The notes beneath the pieces are model-generated. The model had not been told where the DNA came from and ran no database searches. It saw only the letters and a list, made by a program, of their open reading frames with translations. Shown piece after piece: positions 1 to 5,530 of a stretch of DNA of 8,135 nucleotides. Each line of letters starts with the position of its first letter. Position 1 is the first letter of the stretch. The stretch is from assembly GCA_002502685.1 (NCBI GenBank), contig DAQA01000040.1, forward strand, positions 1-8,135. Direction: 5' to 3'. Position numbers and translations under genes: made by a program. This DNA comes from Euryarchaeota archaeon UBA202. GTDB taxonomy: Archaea > Thermoplasmatota > E2 > UBA202.

Positions 1-45
1 TGTTCACTTTATAATACGTATTTTCCTTGAGAGGCGAAAAAAATT

Positions 46-318
46 ATGGAACGGCCAAGAGGTCCATTTTGTCAGAGCTGTGGAATGCCGATAGAGATGC
101 TGGAAGATTTTGGGACAAATGCTGATGGACGTATGAATGAAGAATATTATAAATTTTGCTTCCAGAAGGGAAGGTTTACTGAACCAGATATCATCCGGGA
201 ACAGATGATTGACAAAGTCGTTGGCTTTATGGTTACACAAATGAAAATGTCGGAGCCTGAGGCAAAAAAGATGGCAAAAACATCTATCCCAAAACTTAAA
301 AGGTGGCAAAGTGACTGA
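46..318 (+). CDS. Small putative zinc-ribbon protein
   Basis: A 90-residue protein whose N-terminal half matches the 'putative zinc ribbon' family (PF12674-like): CQSCGMP at residues 9-15, then the DFGTNADG and NEEYYKFC segments, then the family's glycine and FT(E/D)P. The C-terminal half is a charged helical stretch rich in Met and Lys with no motif I recognise. These proteins are usually stand-alone and of unknown biochemical role. The start is supported by GAGAGG at 29-34, 11 bases before the ATG. The second Cys pair is incomplete: Cys38 is present, but residue 35, normally Cys in this family as I remember it, is Tyr, so zinc binding may be altered. It stands alone, with the next plus-strand gene more than 500 bases away. 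The family call is fairly safe; the function is unknown. Confidence 0.8.
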   Translation: MERPRGPFCQSCGMPIEMLEDFGTNADGRMNEEYYKFCFQKGRFTEPDIIREQMIDKVVGFMVTQMKMSEPEAKKMAKTSIPKLKRWQSD

Positions 319-538
319 AAGGCATGGTTATCAAATGTGCCTGAAGTAAATGATATGGCCAAAAAGGGGGGTAGATGAGTTCTTTGCAGGTGGTTATCAT
401 TTGGATTAAAAAATTTAGGGAGGGTATACCTTGTTCCCATAAAATTGTCTCTGACTCTGGATAATCCCTGAGGAGGGTGTCTAAGGGAATGTGATTTATA
501 TTGCAGCATGTTGGACAGGATTCTTTGAAGATATCCCA

Positions 539-652
539 CTATACTTCTTCTTTTCCCCTGATCTTTTCATCAATATCGATTAGTGTTTGAAATTTTTCAT
601 TATACTGTTTCCACCCCCGTTTATCTATGTGCTTCTTACCCCCTCGTTTCTT
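539..652 (-). pseudogene. Remnant of a minus-strand gene, possibly a transposase N-terminus
   Basis: An open stretch of 37 codons with no ATG ends in TAG at 541-539. Its translation looks like a real protein: KKRGGKKHIDKRGWKQYNEK near the start, then a short acidic and basic tail. The 'RG-K-ID-WK-YNE' pattern is reminiscent of the N-terminus of some archaeal insertion-sequence transposases; this comes from memory and is weak. The same frame stays open after the TAG for about 80 more codons, to a TAA at 298-296. That part includes a CPTC motif and a segment resembling LL-DYPE-IL--GI. Because TAG ends three healthy genes here, I read it as a real stop in a decayed gene rather than a recoded codon. 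Confidence 0.3.
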
Positions 653-830
653 TTATAAGTACATCCCAGAAAAGAAATGCACATTCACTATCCCAAATCA
701 TGCCACACAGCACTAATACCCAAGACTATATAACCTCTATTCGCTTGTGAAGAGTAAATGCCTGAGCAAGAGATAACGTCCTTTTGGATTTAATTTCTAA
801 GTTGGCAAATGGTGATTAAAGTTCAACCAA

Positions 831-842
831 CTGTATAACCTC
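831..842 (+). promoter_or_regulatory. Possible TATA box of the inositol operon
   Basis: CTGTATAACC centred near 836 would give a transcript start near 862, just upstream of the ribosome binding site GGGGAG (867-872) and the ATG at 883. The spacing suits an archaeal promoter. The match to the archaeal TATA consensus is only partial, and a second TATA-like sequence (CTATATAACC, 726-735) is an alternative. Confidence 0.3.
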
Positions 843-882
843 GGCTTTTACAAAATCAAATTAAACGGGGAGATAACTGGCT

Positions 883-1986
883 ATGGAAGAAATCAAAATC
901 GGTATCGTAGGTATTGGTAACTGTGCCAGCGCATTGATTCAAGGCATCGAGTACTATAAAGACAAAGATAGTAAAGAAGCTACTGGATTGATGCACTATG
1001 ACATCGGCGGCTACAAACCCTATGACATTAGAGTAGTATCTGCATTCGACATAGACAAACGAAAAGTCGGAAAGGATATATCAGAAGCGATTTTTCAACT
1101 TCCTAACTGCACCACAACCTTTTGTAAGAATATCCCGAAGAAAGGAACCATCGTCCGGATGGGCACAGTTTTAGATGGCTTTGCCGAACACATGGGAAAT
1201 TACAATGGAAAATACGCCTTTCTATTATCCAACCAAAAAGAGGCAAGTAAAAGAGATGTAGTTAAGGAACTCAAAAGATCAGGTGTCGAAATTCTCTTAA
1301 ACTATCTTCCAGTGGGATCTGAAAAAGCCGTTAGATTTTATGCCGAATGTGCATTAGACGCCGGTGTAGGATTCATAAACAACATGCCTGTATTCATCGC
1401 CAGCAACCCTGAATGGGGTCGGCGATTTGAAGAGAAAGGGGTACCTATTATTGGGGATGATATAAAATCGCAACTTGGTGCCACTATAGTGCATCGAGTG
1501 TTAGTCAATCTTTTTAAGAATAGGGGTGTGAAACTTGAGCGCACCTATCAGCTCAACACCGGAGGGAACACAGATTTTCTGAACATGCTTGCCAGAAGCC
1601 GTCTGGCTTCCAAAAAAGTGTCCAAGACTGAAGCTGTGCAATCTCAAACTAAAAAACGATTGGAAGATGAAAACATTCACATCGGCCCCAGTGATTGGGT
1701 GGCATGGCAGAAAGACAACAAAATCTGTTTCCTAAGGATGGAGGGGAAACTTTTCGGTGATGTTCCAATGAACCTTGAATTAAGGCTTTCTGTAGAGGAT
1801 TCTCCTAACTCTGGAGGAGTAGTAATAGATGCTATAAGGTGCTGCAAACTGGCGCTTGAAAGAAATAAGGGAGGTGTCCTATATTCTCCCTCAGCCTATT
1901 TTATGAAATACCCACCACGACAGTTCACTGACGATGAGGCATATCGATTAACAGAGGATTTCATTAAAGGAAAACGAGAAGATTAA
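883..1986 (+). CDS. ino1: myo-Inositol-phosphate synthase (Ino1 family)
   Basis: This enzyme converts glucose 6-phosphate to 1L-myo-inositol 1-phosphate using bound NAD, in the cytoplasm. The N-terminus is a Rossmann NAD site (GIVGIGNCASAL, about residues 8-19). Further family motifs are LPVGSE, GDDIKSQLGAT (starting at residue 191, with Lys195), LNTGGNTDFLNML, HIGPSD and DSPNSGGVVIDAIR. The 367-residue length and motif wording resemble the compact actinobacterial Ino1 (Mycobacterium type) more than the longer Archaeoglobus-type enzyme as I remember it. GGGGAG at 867-872 lies 10 bases before the ATG. It is the first gene of a three-gene operon and supplies inositol phosphate to the next enzyme, whose ATG follows the TAA after two bases. 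The gene appears intact and the family call is secure. Confidence 0.95.
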   Translation: MEEIKIGIVGIGNCASALIQGIEYYKDKDSKEATGLMHYDIGGYKPYDIRVVSAFDIDKRKVGKDISEAIFQLPNCTTTFCKNIPKKGTIVRMGTVLDGFAEHMGNYNGKYAFLLSNQKEASKRDVVKELKRSGVEILLNYLPVGSEKAVRFYAECALDAGVGFINNMPVFIASNPEWGRRFEEKGVPIIGDDIKSQLGATIVHRVLVNLFKNRGVKLERTYQLNTGGNTDFLNMLARSRLASKKVSKTEAVQSQTKKRLEDENIHIGPSDWVAWQKDNKICFLRMEGKLFGDVPMNLELRLSVEDSPNSGGVVIDAIRCCKLALERNKGGVLYSPSAYFMKYPPRQFTDDEAYRLTEDFIKGKRED

Positions 1987-2003
1987 GCATGAAATGCTTA
2001 ATC
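1981..2003 (+). promoter_or_regulatory. Perfect 10-bp hairpin over the ino1 stop and the next start
   Basis: GATTAAGCAT (1981-1990) and ATGCTTAATC (1994-2003) are exact reverse complements with a three-base spacer GAA. The stem contains the ino1 stop TAA (1984-1986) and the first two bases of the next start codon (1989-1991). In the mRNA it would hide the downstream start until a ribosome finishing ino1 opened it, which would couple translation. The repeat is seen directly; the role is inferred. Confidence 0.5.
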
Positions 2004-3344
2004 ATCGCTGCTGGGCAGGGGAGGAGACTGTCAGCTAAGGGCGATTCAAAACCCCTTATTCCACTTTTGGGGTTATCCCTTATTGAACGGGTGATATTAA
2101 CTGCAAATAAGGCCGGTCTAACTGATTTCTATGTGGTAACGGGGTACAATGGTGAAAAGGTAAGGCGTTTTCTGGACAGATTTAGCTGGAGGAAAAATGT
2201 AAAGATAACCCATATCACAAATGAAGAATGGGACAAGGAAAACGGTATATCTATCCTTAAAGCAAAAGATGTGCTTAAAGAAAATTTTATCCTAATGATG
2301 AGTGATCATATCTTTGATGAATCGATACTTGTGAAACTGAAGGATAAAAAGATAGCGGATGATGAGATTATACTAGTTGTAGACTATAATATCAAAGCAA
2401 ATAAGCTGGTTGATGTTGATGATGCGACAAAAGTTATCGTTAAAAACAATAAAATTGTAGATATAGGAAAGAATATTAAAAAATACAATGCATGGGATAC
2501 TGGTATTTTTCTATGTTCCCCAGCAATCTTCAGTGCCATCGAAGAAAGCTCAGGTAATGGTGATGCTTCCCTCACAGGTGGAGTAAGGGTATTGGCTAAG
2601 AAGGGAAAGGCTAAAATCCTTGACATTAAAGATGGTTTCTGGATTGATGTGGATGATGAAGGGGCATTTAAAAAAGCCGAAGGTAAGCTTTTGGGTACTT
2701 TGGAAAAGCCTTCTGATGGGCCTATATCAAGATATTTAAACAGACCCGTATCAACTAGGATTTCAAAGTATCTTGTAAAGACTAATATTACACCAAATCA
2801 TATTTCGTTTTTTTCTTTCGTCCTTTGTTGCATAGGTGCATTTTTTTTCTTTTTGGGAGAATACTCTTATCTATTATTTGGGGCAATACTAGCCCAAGTA
2901 TCATCTATTGTTGATGGTTGTGACGGTGAAATAGCGAGATTGAAATTCCAAGAGACAGAGTTTGGCGCATGGTTTGATGCTGTTTTAGATCGTTATGCAG
3001 ATGCTTTCCTTCTTTTCGGTTTGACTTATTACGTCTATTTTCCAAGTGGAGATCTCTTATACTTTTTCGTTGGGTTTCTTGCAATTATCGGCACCTTCAT
3101 GAATAGTTATACTGCTGACAAATATGATGGCTTGATGAAGAAAAAAATCGGGTCAAAAGGGCATTATTTCAGAATGGGTCGTGATGTTAGGATGTTTATT
3201 ATATTTGTTTTTGCAATATTAAGTATACGCTTTTTATTTCTTGGCGAAATGGTAAATCTACCTTTCTTGGCAATTCTTTTCATTGCTATTTTGATGAATG
3301 CAGAAAACATTAGAAGAATTATAGTTCTATATAAGAATGGATAG
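1989..3344 (+). CDS. Bifunctional CTP:inositol-1-phosphate cytidylyltransferase / di-myo-inositol-phosphate-phosphate synthase
   Basis: A two-domain membrane enzyme. Residues 1 to about 235 form a nucleotidyltransferase: LIIAAGQGRRL near the N-terminus, then KPLIPLLG, LIERV and MMSDHIFDE. This half should activate inositol 1-phosphate with CTP. Residues from about 245 to 451 form a CDP-alcohol phosphatidyltransferase with several hydrophobic segments. Its signature D-x2-D-G-x2-A-R-x8-G-x3-D-x3-D is complete (Asp309, Asp312, Gly313, Ala316, Arg317, Gly326, Asp330, Asp334). It should join CDP-inositol to a second inositol phosphate, giving phosphorylated di-myo-inositol phosphate, a precursor of a thermophile compatible solute. 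This fusion right after an inositol-phosphate synthase makes the IPCT/DIPPS assignment strong. A related role making an inositol head group for archaeal lipid cannot be excluded. It ends in TAG inside the start region of the next gene. Confidence 0.88.
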   Translation: MKCLIIAAGQGRRLSAKGDSKPLIPLLGLSLIERVILTANKAGLTDFYVVTGYNGEKVRRFLDRFSWRKNVKITHITNEEWDKENGISILKAKDVLKENFILMMSDHIFDESILVKLKDKKIADDEIILVVDYNIKANKLVDVDDATKVIVKNNKIVDIGKNIKKYNAWDTGIFLCSPAIFSAIEESSGNGDASLTGGVRVLAKKGKAKILDIKDGFWIDVDDEGAFKKAEGKLLGTLEKPSDGPISRYLNRPVSTRISKYLVKTNITPNHISFFSFVLCCIGAFFFFLGEYSYLLFGAILAQVSSIVDGCDGEIARLKFQETEFGAWFDAVLDRYADAFLLFGLTYYVYFPSGDLLYFFVGFLAIIGTFMNSYTADKYDGLMKKKIGSKGHYFRMGRDVRMFIIFVFAILSIRFLFLGEMVNLPFLAILFIAILMNAENIRRIIVLYKNG

Positions 3345-3897
3345 TATTGATTGTGTGAAGAAAACAATCGAGGGGTTTATTGAAAAATCTCTTGTTTCCG
3401 AAGATCCGGTCCATGCAAAAAACACGTTGGAGTGGTTGCTTAAATTAAAGTCTAATGCTGATGATGCTTTAAAAATAGCTGCTTTAGGTCATGATATTGA
3501 AAGAGCTATTGAACATCGGAAAGTAAAACGTCAGGATTATAGGAATTACGATGAGTTTAAAGAATCTCATGCTTTAAATAGCGCCATGATCTTAGAGGAA
3601 ATAATGAAGGAGTGTAATGTAATGAGAGAATTGATTGACGACATCTGTTTTCTGGTTAGCCATCATGAGGTAGGAGGCAATAAAAGAGCCGATGTTTTAA
3701 GAGATGCCGATAGCATCTCGTTTTTCCATGTAAACCTGCCCTATTATTTTGTCAGAAATGGTATAGAAGAGACGAAAAAGAGGTGTTTATGGGGATACAA
3801 GAAGTTACCCAAAAACCTGCAGAAGGTTGTAGTTAAGTTTAATTACGAAGATAAAAAACTTGAATCTCTTGTAAGAGCTTGGATTGCTGATAGTTAA
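3337..3897 (+). CDS. HD-domain (DUF4202-like) metal-dependent hydrolase
   Basis: A soluble 186-residue protein with an HD phosphohydrolase pattern: His26, the doublet His52-Asp53 (in ALGHDIE), His78, His109/His110 and Asp123 within DADS. Spacing and wording (DP-H---T-EWL-KL, A-KIAALGHDIER, F---HAL-SA-IL, D-DISFF-like) resemble the uncharacterised DUF4202 family. Proteins with this fold usually remove phosphate or cleave phosphodiesters with bound metal ions. The ATG overlaps the preceding gene by eight bases (ATGGATAG) and has no clear ribosome binding site, so translation is probably coupled. Its place as third gene of an inositol-phosphate operon makes it a candidate for the phosphatase that turns phosphorylated di-myo-inositol phosphate into the final solute. 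That role is inferred; the HD call is secure. Confidence 0.85.
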   Translation: MDSIDCVKKTIEGFIEKSLVSEDPVHAKNTLEWLLKLKSNADDALKIAALGHDIERAIEHRKVKRQDYRNYDEFKESHALNSAMILEEIMKECNVMRELIDDICFLVSHHEVGGNKRADVLRDADSISFFHVNLPYYFVRNGIEETKKRCLWGYKKLPKNLQKVVVKFNYEDKKLESLVRAWIADS

Positions 3898-3937
3898 GAA
3901 GGATAAACGTCATCATTTTGCATAACAGTTTATATCT

Positions 3938-3965
3938 GCTTTGGGCTTTAACGTGCCATCAAAGC
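3938..3965 (+). terminator. Stem-loop between the inositol operon and htpX
   Basis: GCTTTG (3938-3943) pairs with CAAAGC (3960-3965), and GGC (3944-3946) pairs with GCC (3955-3957) around a two-base bulge, leaving an eight-base loop. It lies 41 bases after the HD gene stop and just before the htpX TATA box, so it could end the operon transcript or regulate htpX. There is no clean T-run after the stem except the TTTTT of the TATA box itself. Confidence 0.3.
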
Positions 3966-3969
3966 AAAC

Positions 3970-3980
3970 TTTTTAAATAC
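3970..3980 (+). promoter_or_regulatory. TATA box of htpX
   Basis: TTTTTAAATAC is a good archaeal TATA-like element. A transcript starting about 25 bases downstream (near 4000) would exclude the ATG at 3982 and include the GAGG at 4001-4004 and the ATG at 4015, so this box decides the start chosen for htpX. Confidence 0.5.
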
Positions 3981-4014
3981 TATGTTTTATACAATGATTA
4001 GAGGCTGGATAGGT

Positions 4015-4992
4015 ATGTGGTTACAACTAAGACTGTATCTATTGGTTGGATTGATGTTTGCAATTTTATATGGAATTATTGTAGGTATAGGATATATATT
4101 AGGATATTCTGGTTTAACATTTTATATTTTAATTATTGGATTTGCACTTGCACTCATACTATTACAGTACATGATAGGGCCTAAAACCGTTGAATGGTCC
4201 ATGCGAATTAGATACATTAATGAAAATGAATATCCTAAACTTCATCAAATGGTGGGAGAACTTACAGATAAGGCTGAATTATCTTCAAAGCCTAGGATAG
4301 GGATTTCAAAACTTCAAATTCCTAATGCCTTTGCCTTCGGAAGAACTAGAAAAGGTGCACGAGTTTGTGTTACAGAGGGTATTCTCAATCTTTTGAGCGA
4401 TGAGGAATTAAAAGCTGTTCTGGGTCATGAAATTTCCCATATAAAGCATCGTGATGTCGCTGTTATCACAATGCTCAGTGTTATTCCCATGATTTGTTAT
4501 ATATTTTATATTTCATTCCTTTTTGGAGGCATGTTTGGTAGGAGACAACGCGATGGTGGTGCAATGATTGCTATAGGATTATTAGCGCTTGTTGTATATT
4601 TCATTACCAGTCTTCTTGTCATGTATGGTTCCCGTATTAGGGAATATTATGCTGATCTTGGTAGTGTCAAGTTAGGTAGCGAATCACATCATTTGGCAAC
4701 TGCTCTGTACAAGCTTTCTCTAGGAAGTGCTAAGATACCGAAAAGGGCGCTTAAACAAACTGAAGGTATGAAAGCATTCTTTCTTAATGATCCATCAAGA
4801 GCTATGTATGAGGTTAGAGGACTCAAAGAAATAGATATCGACATGAGTGGGACAATAGATCAGAATGAGCTGATGATTCTTTCAACGAAAAAAGTGAAAC
4901 TTAGTAAGGCAGATAAAATCATGGGAGTATTAAGCACTCATCCAAATATGGTAAAAAGGGTAAAATATCTTGCCTCTCTCTCGAACCAATAA
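4015..4992 (+). CDS. htpX: HtpX-type membrane zinc metalloprotease (M48B) with an EF-hand loop
   Basis: A membrane-bound zinc protease that cleaves misfolded membrane proteins, with its active site on the cytoplasmic side. From the ATG at 4015 (325 residues) it starts MWLQLRLYLL, then has two N-terminal membrane segments. The zinc motif HEISH is at residues 138-142 within GHEISHIKHRD. Two more hydrophobic segments follow, then REYYAD with the third zinc ligand Glu210. The C-terminal part carries a canonical EF-hand loop, D-I-D-M-S-G-T-I-D-Q-N-E (residues 274-285), which is not part of the bacterial HtpX core. An upstream in-frame ATG at 3982 would add 11 residues; I prefer 4015 because the TATA box sits directly before 3982 and GAGG (4001-4004) fits the later start. 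The gene is monocistronic and intact. Confidence 0.92.
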   Translation: MWLQLRLYLLVGLMFAILYGIIVGIGYILGYSGLTFYILIIGFALALILLQYMIGPKTVEWSMRIRYINENEYPKLHQMVGELTDKAELSSKPRIGISKLQIPNAFAFGRTRKGARVCVTEGILNLLSDEELKAVLGHEISHIKHRDVAVITMLSVIPMICYIFYISFLFGGMFGRRQRDGGAMIAIGLLALVVYFITSLLVMYGSRIREYYADLGSVKLGSESHHLATALYKLSLGSAKIPKRALKQTEGMKAFFLNDPSRAMYEVRGLKEIDIDMSGTIDQNELMILSTKKVKLSKADKIMGVLSTHPNMVKRVKYLASLSNQ

Positions 4993-5009
4993 TATGAAAT
5001 AGGTTTACT

Positions 5010-5254
5010 CTAGATTTTTGGTTTACGACTACCATAAAATACGTCCATTCCATCTATTTCTCTTACAAAGGTATCAAATTCTCTCTTTATATCGTCAAGT
5101 TTTTGTTGAGATGCCTGTTAGTTCTAGTTTCTTTTTTTCATTGGTAGAAAAGACTGCGTGTACAATTTCTCGGTGTTACGGAATATATTTTTCGAATTTT
5201 AAGACTGTTAACTAAGTTTTAGATAAGCTTTTGTATTACGGAATCAACAAACAT
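5010..5254 (-). pseudogene. Decayed small gene (about 80 residues) of unknown function
   Basis: Reading the minus strand from an ATG at 5254 gives MFVDSVIQKLI, an in-frame TAA, then NLVNSLKIRKIYSVTPR. The sense then moves to a second frame (EIVHAVFSTNEKKKLELTG) and to a third (KLDDIKREFDTFVREIDG...RKPKI), ending in TAG at 5012-5010. The three pieces run end to end with protein-like composition, so I read this as one small, soluble, charged protein broken by one stop and two frameshifts. A TATA-like ATTATAAAA lies just upstream of the ATG. I do not recognise the family. Sequencing errors in the A-runs could explain part of the damage, but not the in-frame TAA. Confidence 0.4.
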
Positions 5255-5288
5255 TTTATAATTAGCTTTTAATTAAAGATGGTTTTAA

Positions 5289-5465
5289 ATGAATAATAGC
5301 CCAAGTTTCATTCGAGAAATATTATCACTGTTGAATAATATTGATAAAGAATTTAGTGTAGATAAAATAATTTTTACTGGTAAATATGGGTTCGAATCCC
5401 TCCCTCAGCGATTTTTTCTCCTTATAATTTTTACCAGTAAAAAGAGATTCGAATTACTCAATTAG
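5289..5465 (+). CDS. Short frame of 58 codons overlapping a tRNA fragment
   Basis: The frame starts MNNSPSFIREILSLLNN, passes through the tRNA-like sequence (read as GFESLPQR) and ends FELLN with TAG. A TATA-like TTTATAATTAG at 5255-5265 would place a transcript start near 5285, so it could be translated almost without a leader. Some archaeal virus-type integrases have N-terminal fragments that include tRNA 3' sequence, and this could be such a remnant. No integrase motif is visible, so it may equally be a chance frame. Confidence 0.2.
   Translation: MNNSPSFIREILSLLNNIDKEFSVDKIIFTGKYGFESLPQRFFLLIIFTSKKRFELLN
5371..5443. repeat. 14-bp perfect inverted repeat around a tRNA 3' fragment
   Basis: TTTTTACTGGTAAA (5371-5384) and TTTACCAGTAAAAA (5430-5443) are exact reverse complements 45 bases apart, and the tRNA-like sequence 5388-5410 lies between them. 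The arrangement resembles recombinase core sites around an attachment site. A cruciform or an RNA hairpin is also possible. Confidence 0.5.
5388..5410 (+). other. 3' fragment of a tRNA gene (serine-like), possible attachment-site remnant
   Basis: Bases 5388-5410 read GGG, the T loop TTCGAAT, CCCTC, CCTCAGC and a final G. This matches the T-arm 3' strand, acceptor 3' strand and discriminator base of a tRNA. A discriminator G and the implied acceptor partner GCTGAGG suggest tRNA-Ser. The upstream T-stem bases (AT rather than GA) no longer pair, and no anticodon arm, D arm or GCTGAGG is present, so this is only a tail. A T-run follows at 5412-5417. Such tails are typically left where integrating elements recombine into a tRNA gene. 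Confidence 0.5.
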
Positions 5466-5513
5466 GCATTGCCATAACACAAATTTGTATAAAGCCTTAA
5501 TCAATTTTATCTT

Positions 5514-5520
5514 GAGGAGG
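5514..5520 (+). promoter_or_regulatory. Strong ribosome binding site of the C25-like gene
   Basis: GAGGAGG lies 10 bases before the ATG at 5531 and fixes the start. A TATA-like TTTGTATAAAG (about 5484-5494) lies upstream but rather close to it. Confidence 0.6.
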
Positions 5521-5530
5521 CGAAGAGTAT

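Larger units (their letters stand above)
319..882. other. Intergenic region without an intact gene
   Basis: This 564-base stretch has no convincing intact reading frame on either strand. It contains a broken minus-strand frame (539-652, possibly continuing to about 296), two copies of TATAACCTC (729-737 and 834-842), the second placed as a possible promoter for the inositol operon, and the operon's ribosome binding site GGGGAG at 867-872. Nothing else stood out between about 660 and 830. Confidence 0.6.

Noticed and set aside
8..18. TATA-like TTATAATACG as promoter of the zinc-ribbon gene
   Set aside because: A start about 26 bases downstream would fall after the GAGAGG ribosome binding site, so the real promoter is probably upstream of the window or differently spaced.
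147..539. Minus-strand open frame of 130 codons from a GTG, overlapping the zinc-ribbon gene
   Set aside because: It runs antisense through a convincing plus-strand gene, has no recognisable motif, and its composition looks like a frame shadow.
539..541. TAG as a pyrrolysine codon in the broken minus-strand frame
   Set aside because: TAG ends the IPCT/DIPPS, TBP and cold-shock genes, no pyrrolysine genes are in the window, and the frame also lacks a start codon.
5018..5215. Plus-strand 65-codon frame from a TTG
   Set aside because: The minus strand of the same interval gives far more protein-like pieces, so this is probably a shadow of the decayed minus-strand gene.
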